The notes under the pieces are model-generated. The model was not told where the DNA came from. It searched no databases and worked only from the letters and a program-made list of their open reading frames with translations. Shown here in pieces: positions 1-5,801 of a stretch of 7,705 bases of DNA; the first letter of the stretch is position 1, and each line of letters opens with the position of its first letter. This DNA comes from Clostridia bacterium (GTDB lineage: Bacteria > Bacillota > Clostridia > Oscillospirales > Acutalibacteraceae): positions 1 through 7,705 of the forward strand of contig JAFYJR010000051.1 in NCBI GenBank assembly GCA_017538005.1. The letters are read 5' to 3'. A program made the translations under genes and the position numbers.

Positions 1-1716
1 AAAGGCTTCGCCTGCTCCTCCGGCTTTGATTCCCTCCTCAAAGAAGAGAACAGTATCGGATTTCATTGCCTCTTTGACAGCTGTCTCGTCTATTGGCCAG
101 ACCCTGTTCAGTTTGATTATCTTGGTATCAATACCGTACTCGGCGAGCTTTTCCTGAGCCACACAGGCGTTTGAGAACACACTGCCGTAAGTGACAAGTG
201 ATACCGGCGCCGATTTCTTTCCGAAAACGGATACGGGCTCGTCAACCGCCTCATAGTTTTCCGGAAGATATCCCTCGTATCCTCTCGGATAGCGGACGGC
301 AACGACTTTTCCGCCGTTTTCTACGGCCTTTTTCAGGTGAAGACCGAGTTCGGCATATGAGCTCGGGCTGTAAATCATTGAACCCGGTATGGTTTTTAAG
401 AACGCGACATCCAGAAGACCCTGGTGACTTCTGCCGTCCTCACCCACGAAACCTGCGCGGTCAACAGCGAGCACAACCTTCTGGCTCTGCATCGCTATAT
501 CGTGTACAAGCTCGTCATATGCCCTCTGAAGGAATGTGGAATAAACGGCAAAGACAGGAATCATACCGCCCTTGGCGAGTCCTCCGGAAAATGTGGCGGC
601 ATGCTCTTCGGCGATGCCTACATCGAAAAATCTGTCCGGATATCGTTTTGCGAAAGCGTCAAGACCCGTGCCGAGAGCCATAGCCGCTGTTATAGCGCAG
701 ATCTTTTTGTTTTGCGCAGCCATCTCGCAGAGGTACTCTCCGAATGTATCGGAATAATTCTTCTTACCGGGCATGGAAATCGGTTCGCCGGTCAACACAT
801 TGAATCTTGAAATTCCGTGGAACTGTGAAGGGTCAAGCTCCGCCGGCTGGTATCCCATGCCCTTTACGGTACGGACATGAAGCAGAACCGGTCTGTCATC
901 AAACTCCTTGGCGCCCTCAAAAGCGCGGCACAGAGCTTTTATATTGTGTCCGTCAACAGGACCCATGTACTGGAATCCGAGATCCTCAAAGAAGTTGTTG
1001 TTCTGGTAGATGTAGTCCTTCGCAATTTTCTTTATCGTTGCGAGATCACCGCGGACCTTGTCGCCTCCGGGCATTACATCGAGAACATCTGCTATCGTAT
1101 TTCTCGTTCTGTAGTATGCCTTGTTGGTTCTTATCGTGGTCAGGTAATTTGCGAGGGAACCTACCGGCGACGAGATGGACATCTCGTTGTCGTTCAGTAC
1201 GACAATGAGTCTGCCTTTCTTGCGTCCGGCGTTGTTTAAGGCCTCGTAGACGAGACCGCCCGTGAACGAACCGTCACCGATGACGACAACGGTGTAGGAG
1301 TCGTCATAAGAAAGATTTTTTGCCTCTACGAGGCCGTATGCCGCAGAGACGGACGCGCCGGAGTGACCGGCCGCGAATGTGTCGTGTACGGACTCTTCGG
1401 GGCTCGGGAAACCGGAGATGCCTCCGTCCTGACGAAGAGTCGAAAAGTCTTTATATCGGCCGGTCAGGATTTTATGGGTATAAACCTGATGGCCTACATC
1501 AAAAACAAAGCTGTCGCGCGGCGTGTCAAAGCATCTGTGCATGGCTATCGTCAGTTCGACAACGCCGAGATTTGATGCGAGATGACCGCCTGTCTTTGAG
1601 ACAGTGTCGACAAGGGTGTGACGAATCTCATCGGCCAGAACCTTAAGTTCCCGATAGGACATCGTCTTCAGCAAATCCTTGTCATTTGCAACTCTGTTTA
1701 AGTGTTTCGTAACCAT
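1..1716 (-). CDS. dxs: 1-deoxy-D-xylulose-5-phosphate synthase (partial, C-terminus beyond left edge)
   Basis: DXS condenses pyruvate and glyceraldehyde 3-phosphate, with thiamine diphosphate, into 1-deoxy-D-xylulose 5-phosphate, the entry step of the MEP isoprenoid pathway in the cytosol. I read 572 codons running off the window; the family is about 620 residues, so only the end of the C-terminal transketolase domain is missing. Visible hallmarks are GGHLASNLG (His45), DVGHQVYTHKILTG (His76), the ThDP/Mg motif GDGSFTGG (147-154) closing at LNDNEMSIS (Asn175), GIAEEHAATF with the catalytic Glu370, STFLQRAYDELVHD, DRAGFVGEDGRSHQG and VRYPRG. The ATG is preceded by AGAGGG (1726-1731) at 9 nt, which fixes the start. 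It lies 15 nt after ispA in the same direction, so substrate supply and chain elongation are probably co-expressed. No internal stop or frameshift was seen. The identification is very secure. Confidence 0.97.
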   Translation of the reverse strand, partial: MVTKHLNRVANDKDLLKTMSYRELKVLADEIRHTLVDTVSKTGGHLASNLGVVELTIAMHRCFDTPRDSFVFDVGHQVYTHKILTGRYKDFSTLRQDGGISGFPSPEESVHDTFAAGHSGASVSAAYGLVEAKNLSYDDSYTVVVIGDGSFTGGLVYEALNNAGRKKGRLIVVLNDNEMSISSPVGSLANYLTTIRTNKAYYRTRNTIADVLDVMPGGDKVRGDLATIKKIAKDYIYQNNNFFEDLGFQYMGPVDGHNIKALCRAFEGAKEFDDRPVLLHVRTVKGMGYQPAELDPSQFHGISRFNVLTGEPISMPGKKNYSDTFGEYLCEMAAQNKKICAITAAMALGTGLDAFAKRYPDRFFDVGIAEEHAATFSGGLAKGGMIPVFAVYSTFLQRAYDELVHDIAMQSQKVVLAVDRAGFVGEDGRSHQGLLDVAFLKTIPGSMIYSPSSYAELGLHLKKAVENGGKVVAVRYPRGYEGYLPENYEAVDEPVSVFGKKSAPVSLVTYGSVFSNACVAQEKLAEYGIDTKIIKLNRVWPIDETAVKEAMKSDTVLFFEEGIKAGGAGEAF

Positions 1717-1731
1717 TTTTCTCTGCCCTCT

Positions 1732-2628
1732 TTAAAAATCTCTTGAAAGCAAATACTGTGTCGCCTCTCTCGCGTAGACTGTCTTTTCAAAACCGTCAAG
1801 AGCAGCGAGAGCTTTGCCGGTGTATTCTTCGGCAAGTTTCTTTGCGCCGTCGACACCGAGAAGCGTAACAAAAGTTGTCTTCTGATTGGCTTCGTCCTGT
1901 CCGACTTCCTTGCCGAGTTTTTCGGGATCGCCGACAACATCAAGTATGTCATCAACAATCTGGAAAGCGATACCGAGGTTTTCAGCATAATTTTTCGCGG
2001 CCTCGTACTGCTCGGAAGAAGCATCTGCAGCCGCGCAACCGAGTTCGCACGCGCAGCGGATGAGAGCGCCTGTTTTCAGCCTGTGAATCTCACAGAGCTG
2101 TTCCAATGTGACTTCATTATTCTCATTCAGAATATCAAGCGCCTGACCGCCGAGCATACCGTAAAGGCCGGAATAGTTCGCCAGAGCGCGTATGCATTTG
2201 ACGGTAGTGTGATCGGATACACCGGCGTCCGCCGCAATCTGGAAAGCGTAAGTCAGAAGAGCGTCTCCGGAGAGAACTCCGAATGCCTCACCGAATTTCT
2301 TCCATGTGGACTCATTACCGCGACGGAACTCGTCATCATCCAGAGACGGAAGATCGTCGTGTACGAGCGAATATGTATGAATGAGTTCCATGGCGCAGGC
2401 AAAAGGCAGCGCGTCAGCCATATTTCCCCCGCAGAGTCTGCAGAACTCAAGGGTCAGAATGGGTCTCACCCTTTTACCGCCGTTTTCAACGCTGTACTCC
2501 ATAGCGTCAGCGAGCATCTGATAGGACACTCCCCTTATTGCCAGATAGTCGGCAAGGGTGGCATTAATCATATTGATAAGTGACTGATAGTGCTTTTTCG
2601 CGTTTTCCGAAAGAATTTCACCGCTCAC
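1732..2628 (-). CDS. ispA: Polyprenyl synthetase, farnesyl diphosphate synthase type
   Basis: This short-chain trans-prenyltransferase adds isopentenyl diphosphate to DMAPP and GPP to give farnesyl diphosphate, the precursor of undecaprenyl phosphate and quinones. The 298-residue length is normal for bacterial IspA. Motifs in order are GGKRVRP (50-56), the first aspartate-rich motif DDLPSLD (91-97) followed by DDEFRRG, MLGGQALDI (158-166), HRLKTGALI (182-190) and the second aspartate-rich motif FQIVDDILD (222-230). A Tyr (86) sits five residues before the first motif, which in this family favours the C15 product; that product length is an inference. The start codon is GTG, with GAGG 9 nt upstream (2638-2641), and lies one base after the xseB stop (TAA-A-GTG). 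Geranylgeranyl synthase is the main alternative, but gene order and motif type argue for IspA. Confidence 0.94.
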   Translation of the reverse strand: MSGEILSENAKKHYQSLINMINATLADYLAIRGVSYQMLADAMEYSVENGGKRVRPILTLEFCRLCGGNMADALPFACAMELIHTYSLVHDDLPSLDDDEFRRGNESTWKKFGEAFGVLSGDALLTYAFQIAADAGVSDHTTVKCIRALANYSGLYGMLGGQALDILNENNEVTLEQLCEIHRLKTGALIRCACELGCAAADASSEQYEAAKNYAENLGIAFQIVDDILDVVGDPEKLGKEVGQDEANQKTTFVTLLGVDGAKKLAEEYTGKALAALDGFEKTVYAREATQYLLSRDF

Positions 2629-2629
2629 T

Positions 2630-2824
2630 TTACTTCGCCTCTTCTCCGCTCAGCGAAACAATTTTCTGTTCCGCGTCATTAAGTACCTTGTTGCATGAAG
2701 CAGCAAGTTTCGTACCTTCTTCAAACAGTTTCAGGGAATCATCAAGACTCAAGGAACCGTCCTCAAGTTTTTCGACAATCTCCTCGAGACGTTTCATCTG
2801 CTGTTCGTAGCTTTGTTCTTCCAT
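2630..2824 (-). CDS. xseB: Exodeoxyribonuclease VII small subunit
   Basis: XseB is the small accessory subunit of exonuclease VII, which degrades single-stranded DNA from either end into oligonucleotides. The product has 64 residues, within the usual 60-80, and shows the family's two-helix pattern: a conserved first helix MKRLEEIVEKLEDGSLSLDD, then SLKLFEEGTKLAASCNKVLNDAEQKI. Its charged heptad-like character fits a helical hairpin that docks on XseA. The ATG overlaps the xseA stop by one base (TAATG), and a good GGAGG (2832-2836) lies 7 nt upstream inside xseA, so translation is probably coupled to xseA. The gene sits directly between xseA and ispA, the standard Firmicute arrangement. Confidence 0.95.
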   Translation of the reverse strand: MEEQSYEQQMKRLEEIVEKLEDGSLSLDDSLKLFEEGTKLAASCNKVLNDAEQKIVSLSGEEAK

Positions 2825-3945
2825 TAAAGTACCTCCGCACTGAAAGTGCCGTCGCTTACTTTTATATTCAGACGGTCGCCCGTCTTAACATCGTTTACTG
2901 ATTTGACAACGCCGTTTTCACCTTCGGCAATGGAGTAGCCGCGTGACAGTACCTTAAGCGGTGATATGGCGTCAAGTTTGCCTGAGAGGACCATAAGGCG
3001 GTTTTTATCCGCTGTCACTCTCCTGTCAACCGAGGCTTTCATCCTGTCCTGATAAGTGTCAAGAAGCAACCTGCGCTCATTCAGGAAAGCCAGACGCGAC
3101 ATACGCATCACAAGTGCTTTCTGCCTGTCCTTTTCAGCCGTAATATCAGGAACGGCAAGTTCCGCCGCGGCTGAAGGTGTGGGCGCGCGCCTGTCGGCGA
3201 CATAGTCGGCTATGGTGACATCAGGTTCATGTCCGACGCCGGAGATGACGGGTGTTTCGCAGGCAAAAATCGCGCGCGCCACACTCTCGTCGTTGAAGCA
3301 CCAGAGGTCTTCAACGGATCCGCCGCCGCGGCCGACAATGATGACGTCACATTCGCCGGTAGCGTCAAGTTTCTGCAGAGCGGAAACTATGGAAGCAGGA
3401 GCGTCAGTTCCCTGCACCAGCGAAGGGCTCAGAAGAACCTTTGCCATAGGCCAGCGGCGTCTTAATACCTTGCAGATATCCTGGAAGGCTGCACCGGTCT
3501 CGGCCGTTACAACGCCAACTGTTTTAGGATACCTCGGGAGCGGCTTCTTATGCTTCTCATCGAAAAGGCCTTCCTTTTCGAGTTTCACGCGAAGCTGCTC
3601 AAAAGCAACACTTAATGCTCCGGCACCCTCAGGCATCATATCGTTTATGTAGAGCTGGTAAGTACCGTCTCGCTCATATACTGATATCCTGCCGACCGCA
3701 ATGACTTTCATGCCGTTTTCGGGGAGAAATTTTATCCTTATGTTCTGGCCCTTGAACATAACAGCTTTTATTGATGATGTATCATCCTTAAGCGTCAGGT
3801 ACCAGTGACCTGAGGTGTGATTCTTAAAATTGGAAATCTCGCCCTCGACCGCCACACTCTGAAAGATGAGGTTCTGATCGAAAACGGTTTTGATGTAATT
3901 GTTCAGTTGTCCTACGGAGTAGACCTCCGGTAAAACATCAATCAT
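2824..3945 (-). CDS. xseA: Exodeoxyribonuclease VII large subunit
   Basis: XseA is the catalytic subunit of exonuclease VII, acting in the cytoplasm on single-stranded DNA. Residues 5-100 form the OB-fold nucleic-acid-binding domain (VGQLNNYIK, VEGEISNFKNHTSGHWYLTLKD, VIAVGRISVYERDGTYQLYI). The catalytic domain follows from about 120, with VGVVTAETGAAFQDI (143-157), GRGGGSVEDLWCFNDE (205-220), ISGVGHEPDVTIADYVAD (234-251) and RAPTPSAAAE (253-262). The C-terminal LSRGYSIAE (333-341) is also typical. At 373 residues it is shorter than many homologues (E. coli is about 456). The loss lies in the helical segment between the catalytic core and LSRGYS, here only about 70 residues. The ATG at 3945 has an upstream GGAG and overlaps the preceding gene by 8 nt. 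Confidence 0.96.
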   Translation of the reverse strand: MIDVLPEVYSVGQLNNYIKTVFDQNLIFQSVAVEGEISNFKNHTSGHWYLTLKDDTSSIKAVMFKGQNIRIKFLPENGMKVIAVGRISVYERDGTYQLYINDMMPEGAGALSVAFEQLRVKLEKEGLFDEKHKKPLPRYPKTVGVVTAETGAAFQDICKVLRRRWPMAKVLLSPSLVQGTDAPASIVSALQKLDATGECDVIIVGRGGGSVEDLWCFNDESVARAIFACETPVISGVGHEPDVTIADYVADRRAPTPSAAAELAVPDITAEKDRQKALVMRMSRLAFLNERRLLLDTYQDRMKASVDRRVTADKNRLMVLSGKLDAISPLKVLSRGYSIAEGENGVVKSVNDVKTGDRLNIKVSDGTFSAEVL

Positions 3946-4876
3946 TTTTATCTCCGATTAAATATCCGAGTATTGCGACACCTGCCGCATTATCGCTTGA
4001 AAACTCAGGGGCTGCAAAGAAAGTTTCACGATTTGTCTGCGACGCGATTTCCTTCTGCAATATGCTGTTTGACATAACACCGCCGGAATAAACAACCGGC
4101 AGACCATCATCCGGCAAAGCGGCCTGCATACCGAGTATCGACTTTTCAATGTACCTGAGACAGTACAGCGCGATATCCTCTTTCGCGGCGCCTTCATCAA
4201 GCATCTTTCCGCACTTGTTTTCAACACCTGAAAGACTGCAGTCCGCGCCGTTCATTGAAGCCCTGATTTCCGGAAAATCGGCTGATGACAAAAGCGCCAG
4301 TTTTTCCAGTTCGGGACCGCAGGGAAAATCCAGACCGAGCATGAGTCCCACTCTGTCTACCGCCTGTCCGGCGTGTAAGTCTGAGGATGCTCCGATAATC
4401 TCACAGGTTATCGGACATCTCTCGCCGGCGGCAACCTTCAGAAACTCGGTCGTGCCGCCCGAGACATGAAAGGCGTAGAAGTCTTTGCCGGCAAGGTCAA
4501 GCCTGCCTGCGCTGAAAAGCGCAGCGGTAATATGACCTTCCTGGTGAGACACCTCATAAAGCGGCACACCGAGCGCCGCCGCAACACTTGCCGCCACGGT
4601 GTGTCCTACGGTGAAACAAGGCATATATGAGCCCTCGACGGAACGCGGTCTCACTGAAACGCATACGGCGGAAATATCAGCGCCTCTTATAAGTTCAGGG
4701 AGAAGTTCGCGTATCTGCATCGCGTGATGAAACACGGCGTCAGACTGACGGACACCCTTTTCTCCCGACTTTACCGGAAGAAGTTTCTTCTTCTGTATTA
4801 CGTTTTTTGTCTGCGAGTCAAACAGAGCAACGGAAGTTGTGTAGTTGCTCGTGTCAATTCCGAGATAAAGAGCCAT
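3938..4876 (-). CDS. Kae1/TsaD-like (peptidase M22 family) ASKHA-fold protein, non-canonical paralogue
   Basis: This 312-residue protein belongs to the Kae1/TsaD superfamily (actin/HSP70-like ATPase fold), whose canonical member makes the t6A modification of tRNA with TsaB. Preserved features are the N-terminal LGIDTSNYTTSVALFD strand, the metal-binding SHQEGH (His111, His115), HVSGGTTEF (137-145), a degenerate DLHAGQAVDRVGLMLGLDFPCGPE (166-189), YSGGVMSN (263-270) and SSDNAAGVAI (Asp295). It departs from canonical TsaD in being shorter and in the glycine loop, which reads SVRPRSVEGSYMPCF (74-88) where TsaD has a GPGL-type loop. I therefore call it a paralogue common in Clostridia rather than tsaD, with unknown substrate. 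The start shares one base with the nusB stop (TAATG) and has no clear ribosome-binding site, so it probably depends on nusB translation. It occupies the position of folD in Bacillus. Confidence 0.85.
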   Translation of the reverse strand: MALYLGIDTSNYTTSVALFDSQTKNVIQKKKLLPVKSGEKGVRQSDAVFHHAMQIRELLPELIRGADISAVCVSVRPRSVEGSYMPCFTVGHTVAASVAAALGVPLYEVSHQEGHITAALFSAGRLDLAGKDFYAFHVSGGTTEFLKVAAGERCPITCEIIGASSDLHAGQAVDRVGLMLGLDFPCGPELEKLALLSSADFPEIRASMNGADCSLSGVENKCGKMLDEGAAKEDIALYCLRYIEKSILGMQAALPDDGLPVVYSGGVMSNSILQKEIASQTNRETFFAAPEFSSDNAAGVAILGYLIGDKND

Positions 4877-5184
4877 TATTCAATACTTTTCGCTATGCTG
4901 CCCAAAACGCCGTTTATAAACTGGCTGTCTTCTTTGGTGGCATAGTTCTTTGCAAGTTCAACCGCCTCGTTTATGGAGACGCCGACGGGTACATCGTCAA
5001 AGTACAGCATTTCGCATACGGCTATCCTGAGTATTGAAAGCGAAACCTTTGTAATGCGGTCAAGCGTCCATCCGACCGTAAACTCGGAAATCCGTCTGTC
5101 AATCTCTTCAAGATTTTCCGCGGTCGCAACTGCGAGACGCTTTGTATAGTCGGATTCGTTAAGGAACTCTGACTCAACCACCAT
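4876..5184 (-). CDS. nusB: Transcription antitermination factor NusB (open C-terminal part, downstream of an in-frame stop)
   Basis: NusB, with NusE (ribosomal protein S10), binds boxA RNA in antitermination complexes on rRNA operons. This 102-residue open frame carries the conserved body of the family: GWTLDRITKVSLSILRIAVCEMLYFDDVPVGVSINEAVELAKNYA and SQFINGVLGSIAKS (broken here for length: GWTLDRITK, ILRIAVCEML, INEAVELAK, FINGVLGSIA). Intact NusB is 130-140 residues. The missing first helix, with its RNA-contacting basic residues, is encoded in the same frame just upstream (5188-5274) but is cut off by a TAA at 5188-5190. The ATG at 5184 lies 3 nt after that stop and has no Shine-Dalgarno, so any product would depend on reinitiation or readthrough. 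Repairing one codon would restore a 132-codon gene of normal length. A real pseudogene, a strain-level mutation or a sequencing error are all possible. Confidence 0.85.
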   Translation of the reverse strand: MVVESEFLNESDYTKRLAVATAENLEEIDRRISEFTVGWTLDRITKVSLSILRIAVCEMLYFDDVPVGVSINEAVELAKNYATKEDSQFINGVLGSIAKSIE

Positions 5185-5187
5185 CTC

Positions 5188-5274
5188 TTACAGTTCATTT
5201 ATGGGGATATCGCGGTTGAAGCCGCATTCAAAGATCAGAATGAATGCCTGCTCTCTCTCCTGACTTCTGGTCAT
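5188..5274 (-). pseudogene. nusB: N-terminal fragment of nusB ending at a premature TAA
   Basis: Reading from the ATG at 5274 gives 28 codons (MTRSQEREQAFILIFE, then CGFNRDIPINEL) and a TAA. MTRSQEREQAF...LIFE is the standard NusB N-terminus (compare the family pattern RREARE.A...L). The frame continues without shift through the TAA into GAG-ATG-GTG and the NusB body. A proper ribosome-binding site, GAGGTG (5280-5285), stands 5 nt before this ATG, so this and not 5184 is the ancestral start. Total length with the stop codon read as sense is 132 codons. A single substitution from TTA, CAA, GAA, AAA or TAT/TAC would create this stop. Confidence 0.85.
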
Positions 5275-5279
5275 AAGCG

Positions 5280-5285
5280 CACCTC
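5280..5285 (-). promoter_or_regulatory. Ribosome-binding site of full-length nusB
   Basis: GAGGTG on the minus strand, 5 nt before the ATG at 5274. It is directly joined to the U-tract of the preceding terminator. It decides that nusB translation starts at 5274 and not at the internal ATG at 5184, which has no comparable site. Confidence 0.75.
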
Positions 5286-5317
5286 AAAAAGAACCCTCCA
5301 CGGCTGACCGCAGAGGG
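5286..5317 (-). terminator. Rho-independent terminator between the Asp23-family gene and nusB
   Basis: On the minus strand the sequence reads CCCTCTGCGG, loop TCAG, CCGTGGAGGG, then TTCTTTTT. This makes a 10-bp stem with two internal G-U wobbles, a 4-nt loop and a U-rich tail. On the plus strand the wobbles become C-A mismatches and there is no U-tract, so the signal is directional for minus-strand transcripts. It ends the Asp23-family transcript 24 nt after its stop. Since no gap remains before nusB, transcription of nusB-dxs must either read through it or start inside the upstream gene. Confidence 0.88.
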
Positions 5318-5340
5318 GTTTAAATTGCCGTTTAAAATTC

Positions 5341-5703
5341 TTAAGGTTCAGATTCTTCATCGTCGGCAGCTATGCCGGATACCGTGACATCGACTTTGGT
5401 CACTACGCGGCCGGTCATATTCTGCACGGCGGCTTTCACCGCTTTCTGGACATTCATGGAGGTGTCCTGAAGTTTTGCGGAAGGATTTACGATTATGTAC
5501 ATATGGAGTTTGATGTCATAATCGCTAAGATCCACTTTGACATGTCTGATGTGTTCTGTATTGACTTTGAACGATGTATACAGGTCCTTCGGTCTGTTTC
5601 CGAATCCCGCGACACCGTCAACATCTTTAGCGGCATTCATAGCGATGGTAGCTATGACATCTTCGGATATTACAAGTCCGCCGGTGTAATTGTTTTCAGC
5701 CAC
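5341..5703 (-). CDS. Asp23/Gls24 family envelope stress response protein (YqhY-like)
   Basis: This 120-residue protein is an Asp23/Gls24 (DUF322) family member. Landmarks are GGLVISEDVIATIAMNAAKDVDGVAG at residues 8-33 (key GxLxISxxVIxxIA and VxGVAG features), then a strand-rich middle DIKLHMYIIVNPSAKL and a helix NVQKAVKAAVQNMTG followed by VTKVDVTVSGI. An acidic tail (DDEESEP) ends it. No signal peptide or membrane segment is seen, so it is probably cytoplasmic or membrane-associated through partners. The biochemical role of the family is poorly known. YqhY lies between accC and nusB in Bacillus subtilis and is linked there to fatty-acid synthesis. The start is GTG at 5703, supported by a perfect AAGGAGG 8 nt upstream. 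It has its own promoter and its own terminator, so it may be made in excess over the downstream genes. Confidence 0.92.
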   Translation of the reverse strand: MAENNYTGGLVISEDVIATIAMNAAKDVDGVAGFGNRPKDLYTSFKVNTEHIRHVKVDLSDYDIKLHMYIIVNPSAKLQDTSMNVQKAVKAAVQNMTGRVVTKVDVTVSGIAADDEESEP

Positions 5704-5711
5704 TTTGAGTG

Positions 5712-5718
5712 CCTCCTT
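5712..5718 (-). promoter_or_regulatory. Strong Shine-Dalgarno of the Asp23-family gene
   Basis: AAGGAGG on the minus strand, 8 nt before a GTG codon. It is the strongest ribosome-binding site in the window and settles the GTG at 5703 as the start codon. Confidence 0.85.
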
Positions 5719-5744
5719 GTATAAATATGCAAAAGTTCCCTACA

Positions 5745-5773
5745 ATTATACAACTTTTAATATTATTGTACAA
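5745..5773 (-). promoter_or_regulatory. Sigma-A-type promoter for the Asp23-family gene/operon
   Basis: On the minus strand TTGTAC (5773-5768) is followed by 17 nt and a perfect TATAAT (5750-5745). Transcription would start near 5738, giving a leader of about 35 nt that contains the AAGGAGG. The -35 is only a half match to TTGACA, while the -10 is consensus and the flanks are strongly A+T-rich. It is the only clear promoter for the minus-strand genes in this window. Confidence 0.75.
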
Positions 5774-5775
5774 TA
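5764..5775 (+). promoter_or_regulatory. 12-bp perfect palindrome spanning both -35 boxes
   Basis: TATTGTACAATA is a perfect inverted repeat in the middle of the divergent intergenic region. Its core TTGTACAA supplies the -35 hexamer TTGTAC of both the leftward and rightward promoters, so one site is used by two promoters. It could also bind a dimeric regulator, but the sequence gives no evidence for a particular one. Confidence 0.5.
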
Positions 5776-5794
5776 TATAAAAATTTGCTATACT
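5766..5794 (+). promoter_or_regulatory. Extended -10 promoter for the YfhO-family gene
   Basis: On the plus strand TTGTAC (5766-5771), 17 nt, then TATACT (5789-5794) with an extended -10 TGC directly before it (5786-5788). The expected start of transcription is at about 5801-5802, which coincides with the A of the yfhO ATG. No Shine-Dalgarno lies between, so the transcript is predicted to be leaderless. Confidence 0.7.
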
Positions 5795-5801
5795 ACTGTC
5801 T

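Noticed and set aside
198..683. A 161-codon plus-strand open frame opposite dxs
   Set aside because: It lies entirely antisense to a clear, uninterrupted dxs, has low-complexity Arg/Pro-rich translation and no family motifs.
2083..2583. A 166-codon plus-strand open frame opposite ispA
   Set aside because: ispA has all prenyltransferase motifs across this span; the opposite frame shows no recognisable domain.
3212..3652. A 146-codon plus-strand open frame opposite xseA
   Set aside because: It covers the reverse of the conserved XseA catalytic motifs and is Ser/Pro-rich with no domain; a shadow frame.
5188..5190. Stop-codon reassignment or selenocysteine-like recoding as explanation for the nusB TAA
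   Set aside because: TAA ends several neighbouring genes normally, selenocysteine uses TGA, and no recoding structure was recognised; mutation or sequencing error is simpler.
5319..5340. A+T hairpin from two TTTAAA copies just upstream of the terminator
   Set aside because: TTTAAA is self-complementary, so two nearby copies pair by chance; six A-T pairs are too weak to call a structure or antiterminator.
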